64,000 nt of DNA, from the NCBI GenBank assembly GCA_964454545.1, contig CAYVTI010000003.1, positions 27,790-91,789 of the forward strand. Reading direction: 5' to 3'. Positions 57,433 to 64,000 of this stretch are shown one piece after another; the stretch's first letter is position 1; each line of letters begins with the position of its first letter. The DNA is from JABCZZ01 sp964454545. GTDB taxonomy: Bacteria; Pseudomonadota; Alphaproteobacteria; Rickettsiales; JABCZZ01. A program made the position numbers and the translations under genes. Below the pieces are notes generated by a model, which had not been told where the DNA came from, searched no databases, and saw nothing but the letters and a program-made list of their open reading frames with translations.

Positions 57433-58926
57433 GTGACCGCTTATAGTGAACTGGAAACTATCTTTAGCCGCTGGAATGCACTTCGCAATGTAGCCAGCGT
57501 CCTGCAATGGGATAATGCGACCGTAATGCCTGCCGGGTCCGGGGACACACGCGTGGAGCAACTCATGGTGCTTGCCGAGCTTGCGCATGAAATCATGACC
57601 CAGCCGGTGCTCGGTGATCTGTTTGGCAGTGCGGAAGCGCAGGCTGGTTCGCTGGGTGACTGGCAGCAGGCCAATCTCCAGGAAATGAAACGTTTGTGGC
57701 GGCACACCACCGCGTTGCCGGTAGAGTTGGTTTCGGCGCTCACAAGAGCCTGCCACGAATCGGAACTTTTCTGGCGCACGGCGCGGAAGGAAAACAACTT
57801 CAAGGATCTAATTCCCTATCAGGAGAAGGTATTGGAACTGGTGCGGGAATCGGCGCAGGCCAAAGCGGCGGCGCTGGAACTCTCACCGTATGACGCGCTG
57901 CTAGATCAATATGATCCGGGAACCCGCTCCGGCACGATTGATATTGTCTTTGATGATCTCGCTGTTTTTCTGCCTGATTTTATCAAAAAAGTCATGGAAC
58001 GCCAGGCATCCGGGAAACCGCCTGTTGAGATACATGAAGTTATTCCTGCCAATGTGCAGAAAGCGCTTGGCATGCAGTTTATGCGGAAACTGGGGTTTGA
58101 TTTTACCCGGGGGCGCCTGGATGAAAGCGCACATCCGTTCTGCGGCGGCGTGCCGGGCGATGTCCGGCTGACCGCGCGCTATAATGAGAAGGATTTTCTT
58201 TCCGGTTTTTTTGCCGTCATGCATGAGACGGGGCATGCGCTCTATGAAATGGGATTGCCGGAGCGCTGGCGCAGCCAGCCGGTGGGGCAGGCGAGGGGTA
58301 TGGCTTTTCATGAAAGCCAGTCATTGCTGTCGGAAATGCAGCTGTGCATCCGCCGCGAATTCCTGGATTACGCCGTGCCCATCATGCGTGAAACATTTTC
58401 GGTTTCAGGAACGGCATGGACGCCTGAGAATATCTATCGCCTGATGACGAGGGTGGAACCGAGCTTCATCCGCGTGGATGCGGATGAAGTGACCTATCCA
58501 GCGCATGTCATTCTGCGTTACCGGCTGGAGCGGCAGATGATTGGCGGGACGCTGGCGATCAGGGACTTGCCGGAGGCGTGGAACGCCCAGATGCAATCCC
58601 TGCTTGGCATTGTGCCCGATTCCAACGCCAATGGCTGCATGCAGGATATTCATTGGCCGGACGGAACCTTCGGCTATTTCCCAACCTATACGCTTGGCGC
58701 GATGATTGCTGCCCAGCTGTTCCAGGCCATAGAAAAAGAAGTGCCCGATTTGCATGCGCAGATAAGAAGTGGAGAGTTTGCTTCCTTATTTACCTGGCTG
58801 CGTGTTAACGTTCACAACCTGGGATCGCGGTTTTCCTCTCCTGACTTGCTGAAACGCGTGACAGGCGAGACGCTCAATACGTCCCATTACAAGAGACATT
58901 TAGAGAGCCGCTATCTGGCAGGATAG
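57433..58926 (+). CDS. Metallocarboxypeptidase, M32 (Taq) family
   Basis: A 497-residue cytoplasmic zinc carboxypeptidase removing C-terminal residues from peptides. The HExxH zinc site is in FFAVMHETGHALYEMGLPE (about residue 265), with the downstream Glu in AFHESQSLLSEMQ. The N-terminal SRWNALRNVASVLQWDNATVMP and the C-terminal LGAMIAAQLFQAI are also family marks. GTG start at 57433 is required by the N-terminal alignment. Confidence 0.95.
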   Translation: MTAYSELETIFSRWNALRNVASVLQWDNATVMPAGSGDTRVEQLMVLAELAHEIMTQPVLGDLFGSAEAQAGSLGDWQQANLQEMKRLWRHTTALPVELVSALTRACHESELFWRTARKENNFKDLIPYQEKVLELVRESAQAKAAALELSPYDALLDQYDPGTRSGTIDIVFDDLAVFLPDFIKKVMERQASGKPPVEIHEVIPANVQKALGMQFMRKLGFDFTRGRLDESAHPFCGGVPGDVRLTARYNEKDFLSGFFAVMHETGHALYEMGLPERWRSQPVGQARGMAFHESQSLLSEMQLCIRREFLDYAVPIMRETFSVSGTAWTPENIYRLMTRVEPSFIRVDADEVTYPAHVILRYRLERQMIGGTLAIRDLPEAWNAQMQSLLGIVPDSNANGCMQDIHWPDGTFGYFPTYTLGAMIAAQLFQAIEKEVPDLHAQIRSGEFASLFTWLRVNVHNLGSRFSSPDLLKRVTGETLNTSHYKRHLESRYLAG

Positions 58927-59071
58927 AATCCGCGAAAAGCGCGGCGGCGGAGCTTCAGAGAATAATCGTAACGCTCCGGTAATGGCCTCTCCGGTGTTTC
59001 AACGTCGATACTTTATGCAACGCAAAATAGTATCGAGTAACTCTCCCTGTCATAAAACGCAAGGCATTGTC

Positions 59072-60169
59072 ATGAGGATCGCACAGGTTGCTCCCCTGAT
59101 TGAAAGCGTGCCGCCAAAATTATACGGAGGCACGGAACGAATCGTATCCTACCTCACCGAAGAACTGGTCCGGCAGGGGCATGAGGTCACGCTCTTTGCC
59201 AGCGGCGACTCAAAGACTTCGGCGGAACTGGTTTCCTGCAGCCCAACCGCCATCCGGCTGAGCCCGGAAATCAAACTGGAATTGCCTTACTATACGCTCA
59301 TGGTGGAACGCATCCGGCAGATGGCGGCGCAGTTCGACATCGTGCACTTTCATACGGAATACCTGCATTTTCCCCTGTTCCGCCATCATGCCCTGCCTAC
59401 GTTGACTACATTGCACGGGCGGCTGGATCTGCCCGATCTGAAGCCGTTTTATGACGAATTCGGCGACGTTCCGCTGGCATCAGTATCGGACAGCCAGCGG
59501 TTGCCATTGCCGCAGGCGCGTTGGATGGGAACGGTGCATCATGGGGTGCCGCTGTCGGGGCTTCTTCCTGTGTCAGAGCCTGAAAAGAATTACCTGGCGT
59601 TCCTGGGCCGGTTCTCGCCGGAGAAGCGGTTTGATCGCGCGATTGCCATCGCCAAGGGCGTCAACATGACGTTGAAGGTGGCCGCCAAAATAGGCCACCC
59701 CGACATGGATTATTTTGAAGATACGGTGCGCCCGCTGCTGGAGCATCCGCTGGTCGAATATATCGGCGAAATTGACGAATGCCGCAAACAGGAATTCCTT
59801 GGCAACGCACGTGTGCTGCTTTTTCCCATCGACTGGCCGGAGCCGTTCGGGCTGGTGATGATCGAAGCTCTTGCCTGCGGCACGCCGGTCATCGCTTTTC
59901 CCTGCGGTGCCGTGCCTGAGGTCATTGAGGATGGCCTGACCGGCTATATCGTGAACAGCGTGGAGGAAGCCATTGCCGCCGTGGAGCGCGCAGACGCCCT
60001 GGATCGTGCCCGCATACGCCAGCGCTTTGAGCGGCGCTTCAGCGCCGAATGCATGGCTCGGAACTACCTTGCCATTTATCGCAAGCTTGTCTTTGCCGCC
60101 GGACAAATCAAGAACATCGAAGTGGTAAGCGGAGGGCACGACACCAAAAGGCTGCATACATGGAAATAG
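59072..60169 (+). CDS. Family 4 glycosyltransferase
   Basis: From ATG 59072 (MRIAQVAPLIESVPPKLYGG) the protein has 365 residues with a GT-B fold: acceptor loop YGGTERIVSYLTEEL, second domain start NYLAFLGRFSPEKRFDRAI, and the donor-binding E-x7-E in WPEPFGLVMIEALACGTPVIAF. The in-frame ATG at 58982 lacks support. The last codons overlap the start of the glycogen-debranching gene (60160), so the two are translationally linked. The pairing suggests alpha-glucan or trehalose-type metabolism; donor and acceptor are unknown. Confidence 0.92.
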   Translation: MRIAQVAPLIESVPPKLYGGTERIVSYLTEELVRQGHEVTLFASGDSKTSAELVSCSPTAIRLSPEIKLELPYYTLMVERIRQMAAQFDIVHFHTEYLHFPLFRHHALPTLTTLHGRLDLPDLKPFYDEFGDVPLASVSDSQRLPLPQARWMGTVHHGVPLSGLLPVSEPEKNYLAFLGRFSPEKRFDRAIAIAKGVNMTLKVAAKIGHPDMDYFEDTVRPLLEHPLVEYIGEIDECRKQEFLGNARVLLFPIDWPEPFGLVMIEALACGTPVIAFPCGAVPEVIEDGLTGYIVNSVEEAIAAVERADALDRARIRQRFERRFSAECMARNYLAIYRKLVFAAGQIKNIEVVSGGHDTKRLHTWK

Positions 60170-62340
60170 GGACAGAAGAAATTCAGGAAGAGCTGGTTGT
60201 GCCATTCTATATTCCGGCCACGATTTCCATCCAGGAACGACGGCCACGTATCCTGAAGCATGGCGATATGTTCGCCATGTTCAATAATTTTGGCGATATC
60301 GGCGGAGAACGCGGCAGTCCCGAAGGGCTGTATCATCAGGACACGCGGTTTCTTTCCATGCTTGCCCTCACTATCAACGGCCGACGTCCCATGCTGCTCA
60401 GTTCAAGCGTGCAGAGCGGGGATACCATCCTTTCCGTCGATCTCACCAATCCCGACTTTACCGAAGACAGCCAGATTGTCCTGCCGCGCGACGCCATTCA
60501 CCTGCTGCGCACAAAATTCCTATGGGAAGGCACATGTTATGAGCGCATCGGTGTCCATAATTATGATATTCACCCGCATCGCATTATCCTTGGGCTGAAT
60601 TTCATCTGTGACTTTGCTGATCTGTTCGAGGTGCGCGGCCAGGTGCGCACGGCGCGCGGCAAGCTGCGCATCCACGTGGAAAAGCCGTGGGTGCGCTATG
60701 TCTATACCGGGCTGGATGGAGTGGAGCGTATCACCTCGCTTGGCTTCGAACCGGCGCCAGACATGCTGGACAGGCGTTCGGCGCAGTTCTTTCTGGAGCT
60801 TCAGTCCAAACAGCGCCTGTCACTGTTTCTCACCATCTCCTGTACCGGGCGCGATGAAACGGGTTCTGAGCGCCGCCGCTTTTCCAGGGCGCTACGGTCT
60901 TCGCGTTCCCGGCTGCAATCCATGACCGCGCACACTGTCAGGGTTGAAACGTCAAATCAGGTTTTCAATGAGATAATCACACGCGCTTCCGATGATCTGT
61001 CAATGCTGGTGACCCGGACGGAACAGGGGCCTTATCCTTATGCCGGTATTCCGTGGTTCAGCGCGCCGTTTGGACGTGACGCCCTGATTACGGCGATGCA
61101 GATGCTATGGGCTAACCCGGGCCTTGCCGCCGGAGCGCTGGCCTTTCTGGCGCACTGGCAGGCGAAGGAAGTCATTCCGGAGGCGGATGCCGAGCCGGGC
61201 AAGATCCTGCATGAGATGCGGTTCGGCGAGATGGCACGGCTCAAGGAGGTGCCCTTCGGGTTATATTACGGATCGGTGGACAGCACGCTGCTTTTTGTGA
61301 TGCTCGCGGGCATGTATTATGAACGCACCGGCGATACTGCCGTTATCATTGAACTCTGGCCGCATATCGAAGCCGCATTGCGCTGGATGGATGAATATGG
61401 CGATGCGGATGGCGATGGATTCATCGAATACGGCCAGCATGAAAGCCCGGGTCTCAGCAATCAGGGATGGAAGGATTCATACGATGCCGTCTTTCATGCC
61501 GACGGCACCATGGCCCGAAGGCCCATCGCACTGTGCGAGGTACAGGGTTATGCCTACGCAGCCATTCGCCATGCGGCCATGCTTGCCGCCCTGCTCGGCA
61601 AGCATCCCGTGCAGCGGGCATGTGAAGAGAAGGCGGCTGCGCTTAAGGCCCGGTTTCACGCCGCTTTCTGGTGCGAGGATATGGGCCTCTATGCGCTGGC
61701 GCTCGACGGCGATAAGAAGCCCTGCCGCGTGCGCACCTCGAATGCGGGGCAACTGCTCTTCACCGGCATTATAGATCCGCCTTACGCCGAAAGGCTTATC
61801 TCCCAGCTTCTGGCCGAGAAATTCTTCACCGGCTGGGGCGTGCGCACCGTCGCGACCGGGGAAGTGCGTTATAATCCGATGTCCTATCATAACGGTTCGG
61901 TCTGGCCGCATGATAACGCCTTAATTGCGCTCGGTATGGCCCGGTATGGATTCACCTGGGGATCCCAGCGCATTCTGGCCGGATTGTTCGACGCTGCCGT
62001 CCATATGGATTTGCGCCGCCTGCCAGAGCTTTTCTGCGGATTGAGTCGCCGGCCGGGCAAACGGCCGACATTATATCCGGTTGCCTGCGTCCCGCAGGCA
62101 TGGGCGAGCGCCACGCCGTACTGCCTGCTGCAGGCCTGTCTGGGCATCAGCTTTGATCCTCTGGCAGAAGAGGTGCGTTTCTCCCATCCCGTATTGCCGG
62201 GTTTCCTGAGAGAGATCACGCTGCGCAACCTGAGAGTAGGCGGCAGTAGTCTGGATGTCCAGTTGCAGCGCCATGATGGCGAGGTGGCGGTGAGCGTGCT
62301 GAAGCGCAACGGCAAAGGGCGTGCTGTAGTGACCTTATAA
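60160..62340 (+). CDS. Glycogen debranching enzyme family protein (amylo-alpha-1,6-glucosidase)
   Basis: 726 residues from ATG 60160 (AAAGG eight bases upstream). The N-terminal beta domain (GDMFAMFNNFGDIGG, GLYHQDTRFLSML) is the GDE_N module. The C-terminal alpha/alpha-barrel of the GH15/GH63-like class has GIPWFSAPFGRDALITAMQML, the catalytic region DGDGFIEYGQHESPGLSNQGWKDSYDAV-like (acidic residues near 61420-61480), and NPMSYHNGSVWPHDNALI. It hydrolyses alpha-1,6 branches or related alpha-glucosides. It overlaps the upstream GT4 gene by 10 bases. Confidence 0.92.
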   Translation: MEIGTEEIQEELVVPFYIPATISIQERRPRILKHGDMFAMFNNFGDIGGERGSPEGLYHQDTRFLSMLALTINGRRPMLLSSSVQSGDTILSVDLTNPDFTEDSQIVLPRDAIHLLRTKFLWEGTCYERIGVHNYDIHPHRIILGLNFICDFADLFEVRGQVRTARGKLRIHVEKPWVRYVYTGLDGVERITSLGFEPAPDMLDRRSAQFFLELQSKQRLSLFLTISCTGRDETGSERRRFSRALRSSRSRLQSMTAHTVRVETSNQVFNEIITRASDDLSMLVTRTEQGPYPYAGIPWFSAPFGRDALITAMQMLWANPGLAAGALAFLAHWQAKEVIPEADAEPGKILHEMRFGEMARLKEVPFGLYYGSVDSTLLFVMLAGMYYERTGDTAVIIELWPHIEAALRWMDEYGDADGDGFIEYGQHESPGLSNQGWKDSYDAVFHADGTMARRPIALCEVQGYAYAAIRHAAMLAALLGKHPVQRACEEKAAALKARFHAAFWCEDMGLYALALDGDKKPCRVRTSNAGQLLFTGIIDPPYAERLISQLLAEKFFTGWGVRTVATGEVRYNPMSYHNGSVWPHDNALIALGMARYGFTWGSQRILAGLFDAAVHMDLRRLPELFCGLSRRPGKRPTLYPVACVPQAWASATPYCLLQACLGISFDPLAEEVRFSHPVLPGFLREITLRNLRVGGSSLDVQLQRHDGEVAVSVLKRNGKGRAVVTL

Positions 62341-62490
62341 AGGCCTGCCGGTTCGTATGGCTCTACACCCTGAATTAGAACCCTGCTGATATGTCCCATT
62401 CTTGATGTTGCCAGCCGTGGATCTCATGCTGTTGCCTTCAACAAGCAGATTTATAATCTGGACGCGCTTTTCGTGGCTCAATTTATTCAT
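62335..62490 (-). pseudogene. IS1-family transposase N-terminal remnant
   Basis: The minus-strand frame begins MNKLSHEKRVQIINLLVEGN, followed by SMRSTA. This is the N-terminal helix-turn-helix start of IS1-type InsA/InsAB transposases (KRxxIxxLLVEGNSxRAT). After about 25 residues similarity ends and the frame stops at the TAA overlapping the debranching-enzyme stop. Only the remnant remains, with no inverted repeats recognised. Confidence 0.6.
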
Positions 62491-62789
62491 GAGCCTATAA
62501 TATGAACCTTTATGATTAGCGTTTACAAGATGGTGCTTTTACCCTGTGATTCTTGTTAACCTTTAAGAATGATGCCCTACCGAAACAGTATTGTTCATTT
62601 GACGAACCGATCAATGATACGCTGCTTTTTGGACGATTCCTCTTGTATTTTGTTTTCTGAGAATTCCTCATAATCAGGGCGAAGCACTTAGCTTTTTCCC
62701 TTAGAAATCTGGTATTTATAAGTATTTACGGATATTTATATAGACATATGGATATTTATGGGTATATATGGATATTAAAAAGAGGGATA
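62341..62789. other. Intergenic region before the Fic gene
   Basis: Contains the IS1 remnant (62335-62490) and, at 62711-62776, an A/T-rich imperfect tandem repeat around GGATATTTAT. The repeat includes the Fic promoter/leader. From 62491 to 62710 nothing else is recognised. Confidence 0.55.
62711..62776. repeat. Imperfect tandem A/T repeat in the Fic leader
   Basis: Successive units GGTATTTATAAGTATTTAC, GGATATTTATATAGACAT, ATGGATATTTATGGGTAT and ATATGGATATTAAAA share the core GGATATTTAT. They lie immediately upstream of the Fic ribosome site (AGAGGG at 62781-62786), and could affect expression through slippage or protein binding. Confidence 0.5.
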
Positions 62790-63839
62790 ATGCTCAAAAC
62801 GGAAACCATACACATCACACCAGAATTACTGGCACTGGTAGCGGAGATTGATGAATTCAAAGGCGCGTGGCGTGCATTGGGTACGCTTGCGCCTGAGCGC
62901 CTGAATGCGCTGCGGCGTGTGGCGACAATCGAGAGCATCGGTTCTTCCACGCGCATTGAAGGCAGCAAGCTTTCGGACGTGCAAGTTGAACGCCTGCTGA
63001 CTAAGCTGGAAATCAAATCCTTTGCATCCCGTGATGAGCAGGAGGTAGCGGGGTATGCCGATGTCATGGAAACGGTCTTCCGGGCATGGAAAGAAATTCC
63101 TATGACGGAAAACTATGTCCGGCAACTGCATCGCGATCTGCTGGTCTATAGCCAGAAGGATGAAAGGCATCGTGGCGAGTATAAAACACACTCTAATAGC
63201 GTTGCGGCTTTTGATGAACAAGGGCGGCAAATTGGCATTGTGTTTGAAACGGCGGTGCCTTTCGATACTCCGCGCTTAATGAAGGAACTGATTGAGTGGC
63301 TAAATGCAACGCGGGAAATCAACCGGTTGCATCCGTTATTTGTCATTGGGGTGTTTACTGTCGTGTTTCTCGAAATCCACCCATTTCAGGATGGTAACGG
63401 ACGCCTGAGCCGCATTCTTACCACACTGCTGTTGTTGCAGGCAGGATATGCTTATGTGCCGTATAGCTCGCTGGAAAGCGTGATCGAGCACAGTAAGGAA
63501 GGCTATTACCTGACACTGCGCCAGACGCAGGGCACGATCCGCACGGAAAAACCGAACTGGCAACCCTGGCTGACATTTTTCCTGCGAGCCTTACACCAGC
63601 AAATGAAACGCCTCGCCGGTAAGGTTGAGCGTGAAAAACTCGCTATGGCAACACTGCCCGAATTATCCGTGCAGATTATGGAACAGGTGCGCACAACTGG
63701 CCGTGCGACGGTGGGCGATATACTTCGCATTACAGGAGCTAATCGCAACACGATAAAGCTGCATTTCAAGCGGCTGGTGAAGCAAGGTCATCTTATTCAA
63801 TATGGCGCTGGCAAAGGCACGTGGTATGCGCTGCCGTAA
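62790..63839 (+). CDS. Fic domain protein (AMP-transferase) with N-terminal inhibitory helix and C-terminal winged helix
   Basis: From ATG 62790 (AGAGGG upstream) the product has 349 residues. A DUF4172-like N-terminal domain carries the inhibitory-helix motif (S/T)xxxE(G/N) as STRIEG (about residue 55), so this is a class II Fic whose activity is self-blocked by that Glu. The Fic core has the full active-site loop HPFQDGNGRLSR (about residues 200-211). The C-terminal 80 residues form a winged helix (TTGRATVGDILRITGANRNTIKLHFKRL). Such proteins AMPylate target proteins and often autoregulate. No antitoxin gene is adjacent. The site follows an IS1 remnant, hinting at acquisition. Confidence 0.94.
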   Translation: MLKTETIHITPELLALVAEIDEFKGAWRALGTLAPERLNALRRVATIESIGSSTRIEGSKLSDVQVERLLTKLEIKSFASRDEQEVAGYADVMETVFRAWKEIPMTENYVRQLHRDLLVYSQKDERHRGEYKTHSNSVAAFDEQGRQIGIVFETAVPFDTPRLMKELIEWLNATREINRLHPLFVIGVFTVVFLEIHPFQDGNGRLSRILTTLLLLQAGYAYVPYSSLESVIEHSKEGYYLTLRQTQGTIRTEKPNWQPWLTFFLRALHQQMKRLAGKVEREKLAMATLPELSVQIMEQVRTTGRATVGDILRITGANRNTIKLHFKRLVKQGHLIQYGAGKGTWYALP

Positions 63840-64000
63840 AGACCTGCGTTTACACTGCGGCATGTGACATCAAAAACACTCCCGTTCTTTAATGGCGCTC
63901 AAGCGCCGCACATGCCGCGCTCCCCTCTCTTGGTCGCTAGTTGGAGCTAAACTCCCTATGCTTTGCAAAAAGCAATTTTCCCCACTTTCGGGCTTGGCGG
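63840..64000. other. Window end, no gene recognised
   Basis: After the Fic stop there is a short palindrome GGAGCTAAACTCC (63944-63956) and the repeat TTTGCAAAAAGCAAA near 63963, but no coding frame or terminator with a T-run can be supported before the window ends. Confidence 0.4.

Noticed and set aside
63840..64000. Possible oriT or mobilisation sequence at the window end
   Set aside because: Short palindromes are present, but no relaxase gene or nic-site consensus can be identified in the remaining bases.

Overview
The window reads as a chromosomal segment of an alphaproteobacterium. The grounds are the argS-SPOR gene pair with a TGATG overlap, a very large (1580-residue) NAD-glutamate dehydrogenase, an FdxA-type seven-iron ferredoxin, and mazG-coaD with ordinary proteobacterial signatures. 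Base composition looks moderate, slightly above 50 percent G+C by eye. I cannot name genus or species from sequence alone.

Layout. 1-5657: SPOR-domain protein (cut by the window edge), argS, then an unrecognised 718-residue membrane protein paired with a small P-loop kinase. 5760-13438: housekeeping (NAD-GDH, acetyltransferase, fdxA, mazG, coaD, cytochrome b561). 13522-28711: an exopolysaccharide region. Read on the minus strand it is a Pel locus: UDP-sugar 4-epimerase (PelX-like), pelA, a TPR scaffold and a separate outer-membrane barrel (together equivalent to one PelB), pelD, pelE, pelF, pelG. A GT2 polysaccharide synthase converges on its end. No pelC is visible, and pelA lacks the usual N-terminal hydrolase domain. 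29245-42397: mostly single genes for small-molecule metabolism, redox and repair (asparaginase-like, dienelactone hydrolase, aldo/keto reductase, MscS channel, OYE, peroxiredoxin-like, ABC transporter, Qor, Ogt, OsmC, O-methyltransferase), with a strongly structured intergenic segment near 40.1-40.3 kb in front of a 31-codon membrane peptide.

42458-51733 is a stress/low-oxygen cluster: DUF892 ferritin-like protein, a Gly/Tyr-rich low-complexity protein, a secreted GH114 polygalactosaminidase, CbpM-CbpA, an acetate-kinase C-terminal remnant, HdeD, alcohol dehydrogenase, a double UspA and a hybrid histidine kinase. An FNR/FixK-type box lies between the divergent adh and usp genes. The cluster is bounded by tRNA-Ala(TGC) and, 8.7 kb away, a near-exact copy of part of that tRNA's 3' end, which suggests an old tRNA-anchored island. 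The GH114 enzyme may supply the galactosaminidase activity missing from PelA.

51734-64000: tRNA-Ala, a palindromic repeat, a PEBP protein, a 1.2-kb transposon-like element with terminal inverted repeats and an 8-bp target duplication (cargo: one secreted protein plus nested miniature inverted-repeat elements), an orphan nuoB, a pair of Cys-rich copper-binding four-helix proteins, RidA, an RMD1/DUF155 protein, an M32 carboxypeptidase, a GT4-glycogen-debranching-enzyme pair, an IS1-type transposase remnant and a Fic AMP-transferase. Mobile remnants concentrate between 52 and 64 kb. No CRISPR array and no intact integrase or transposase were found.
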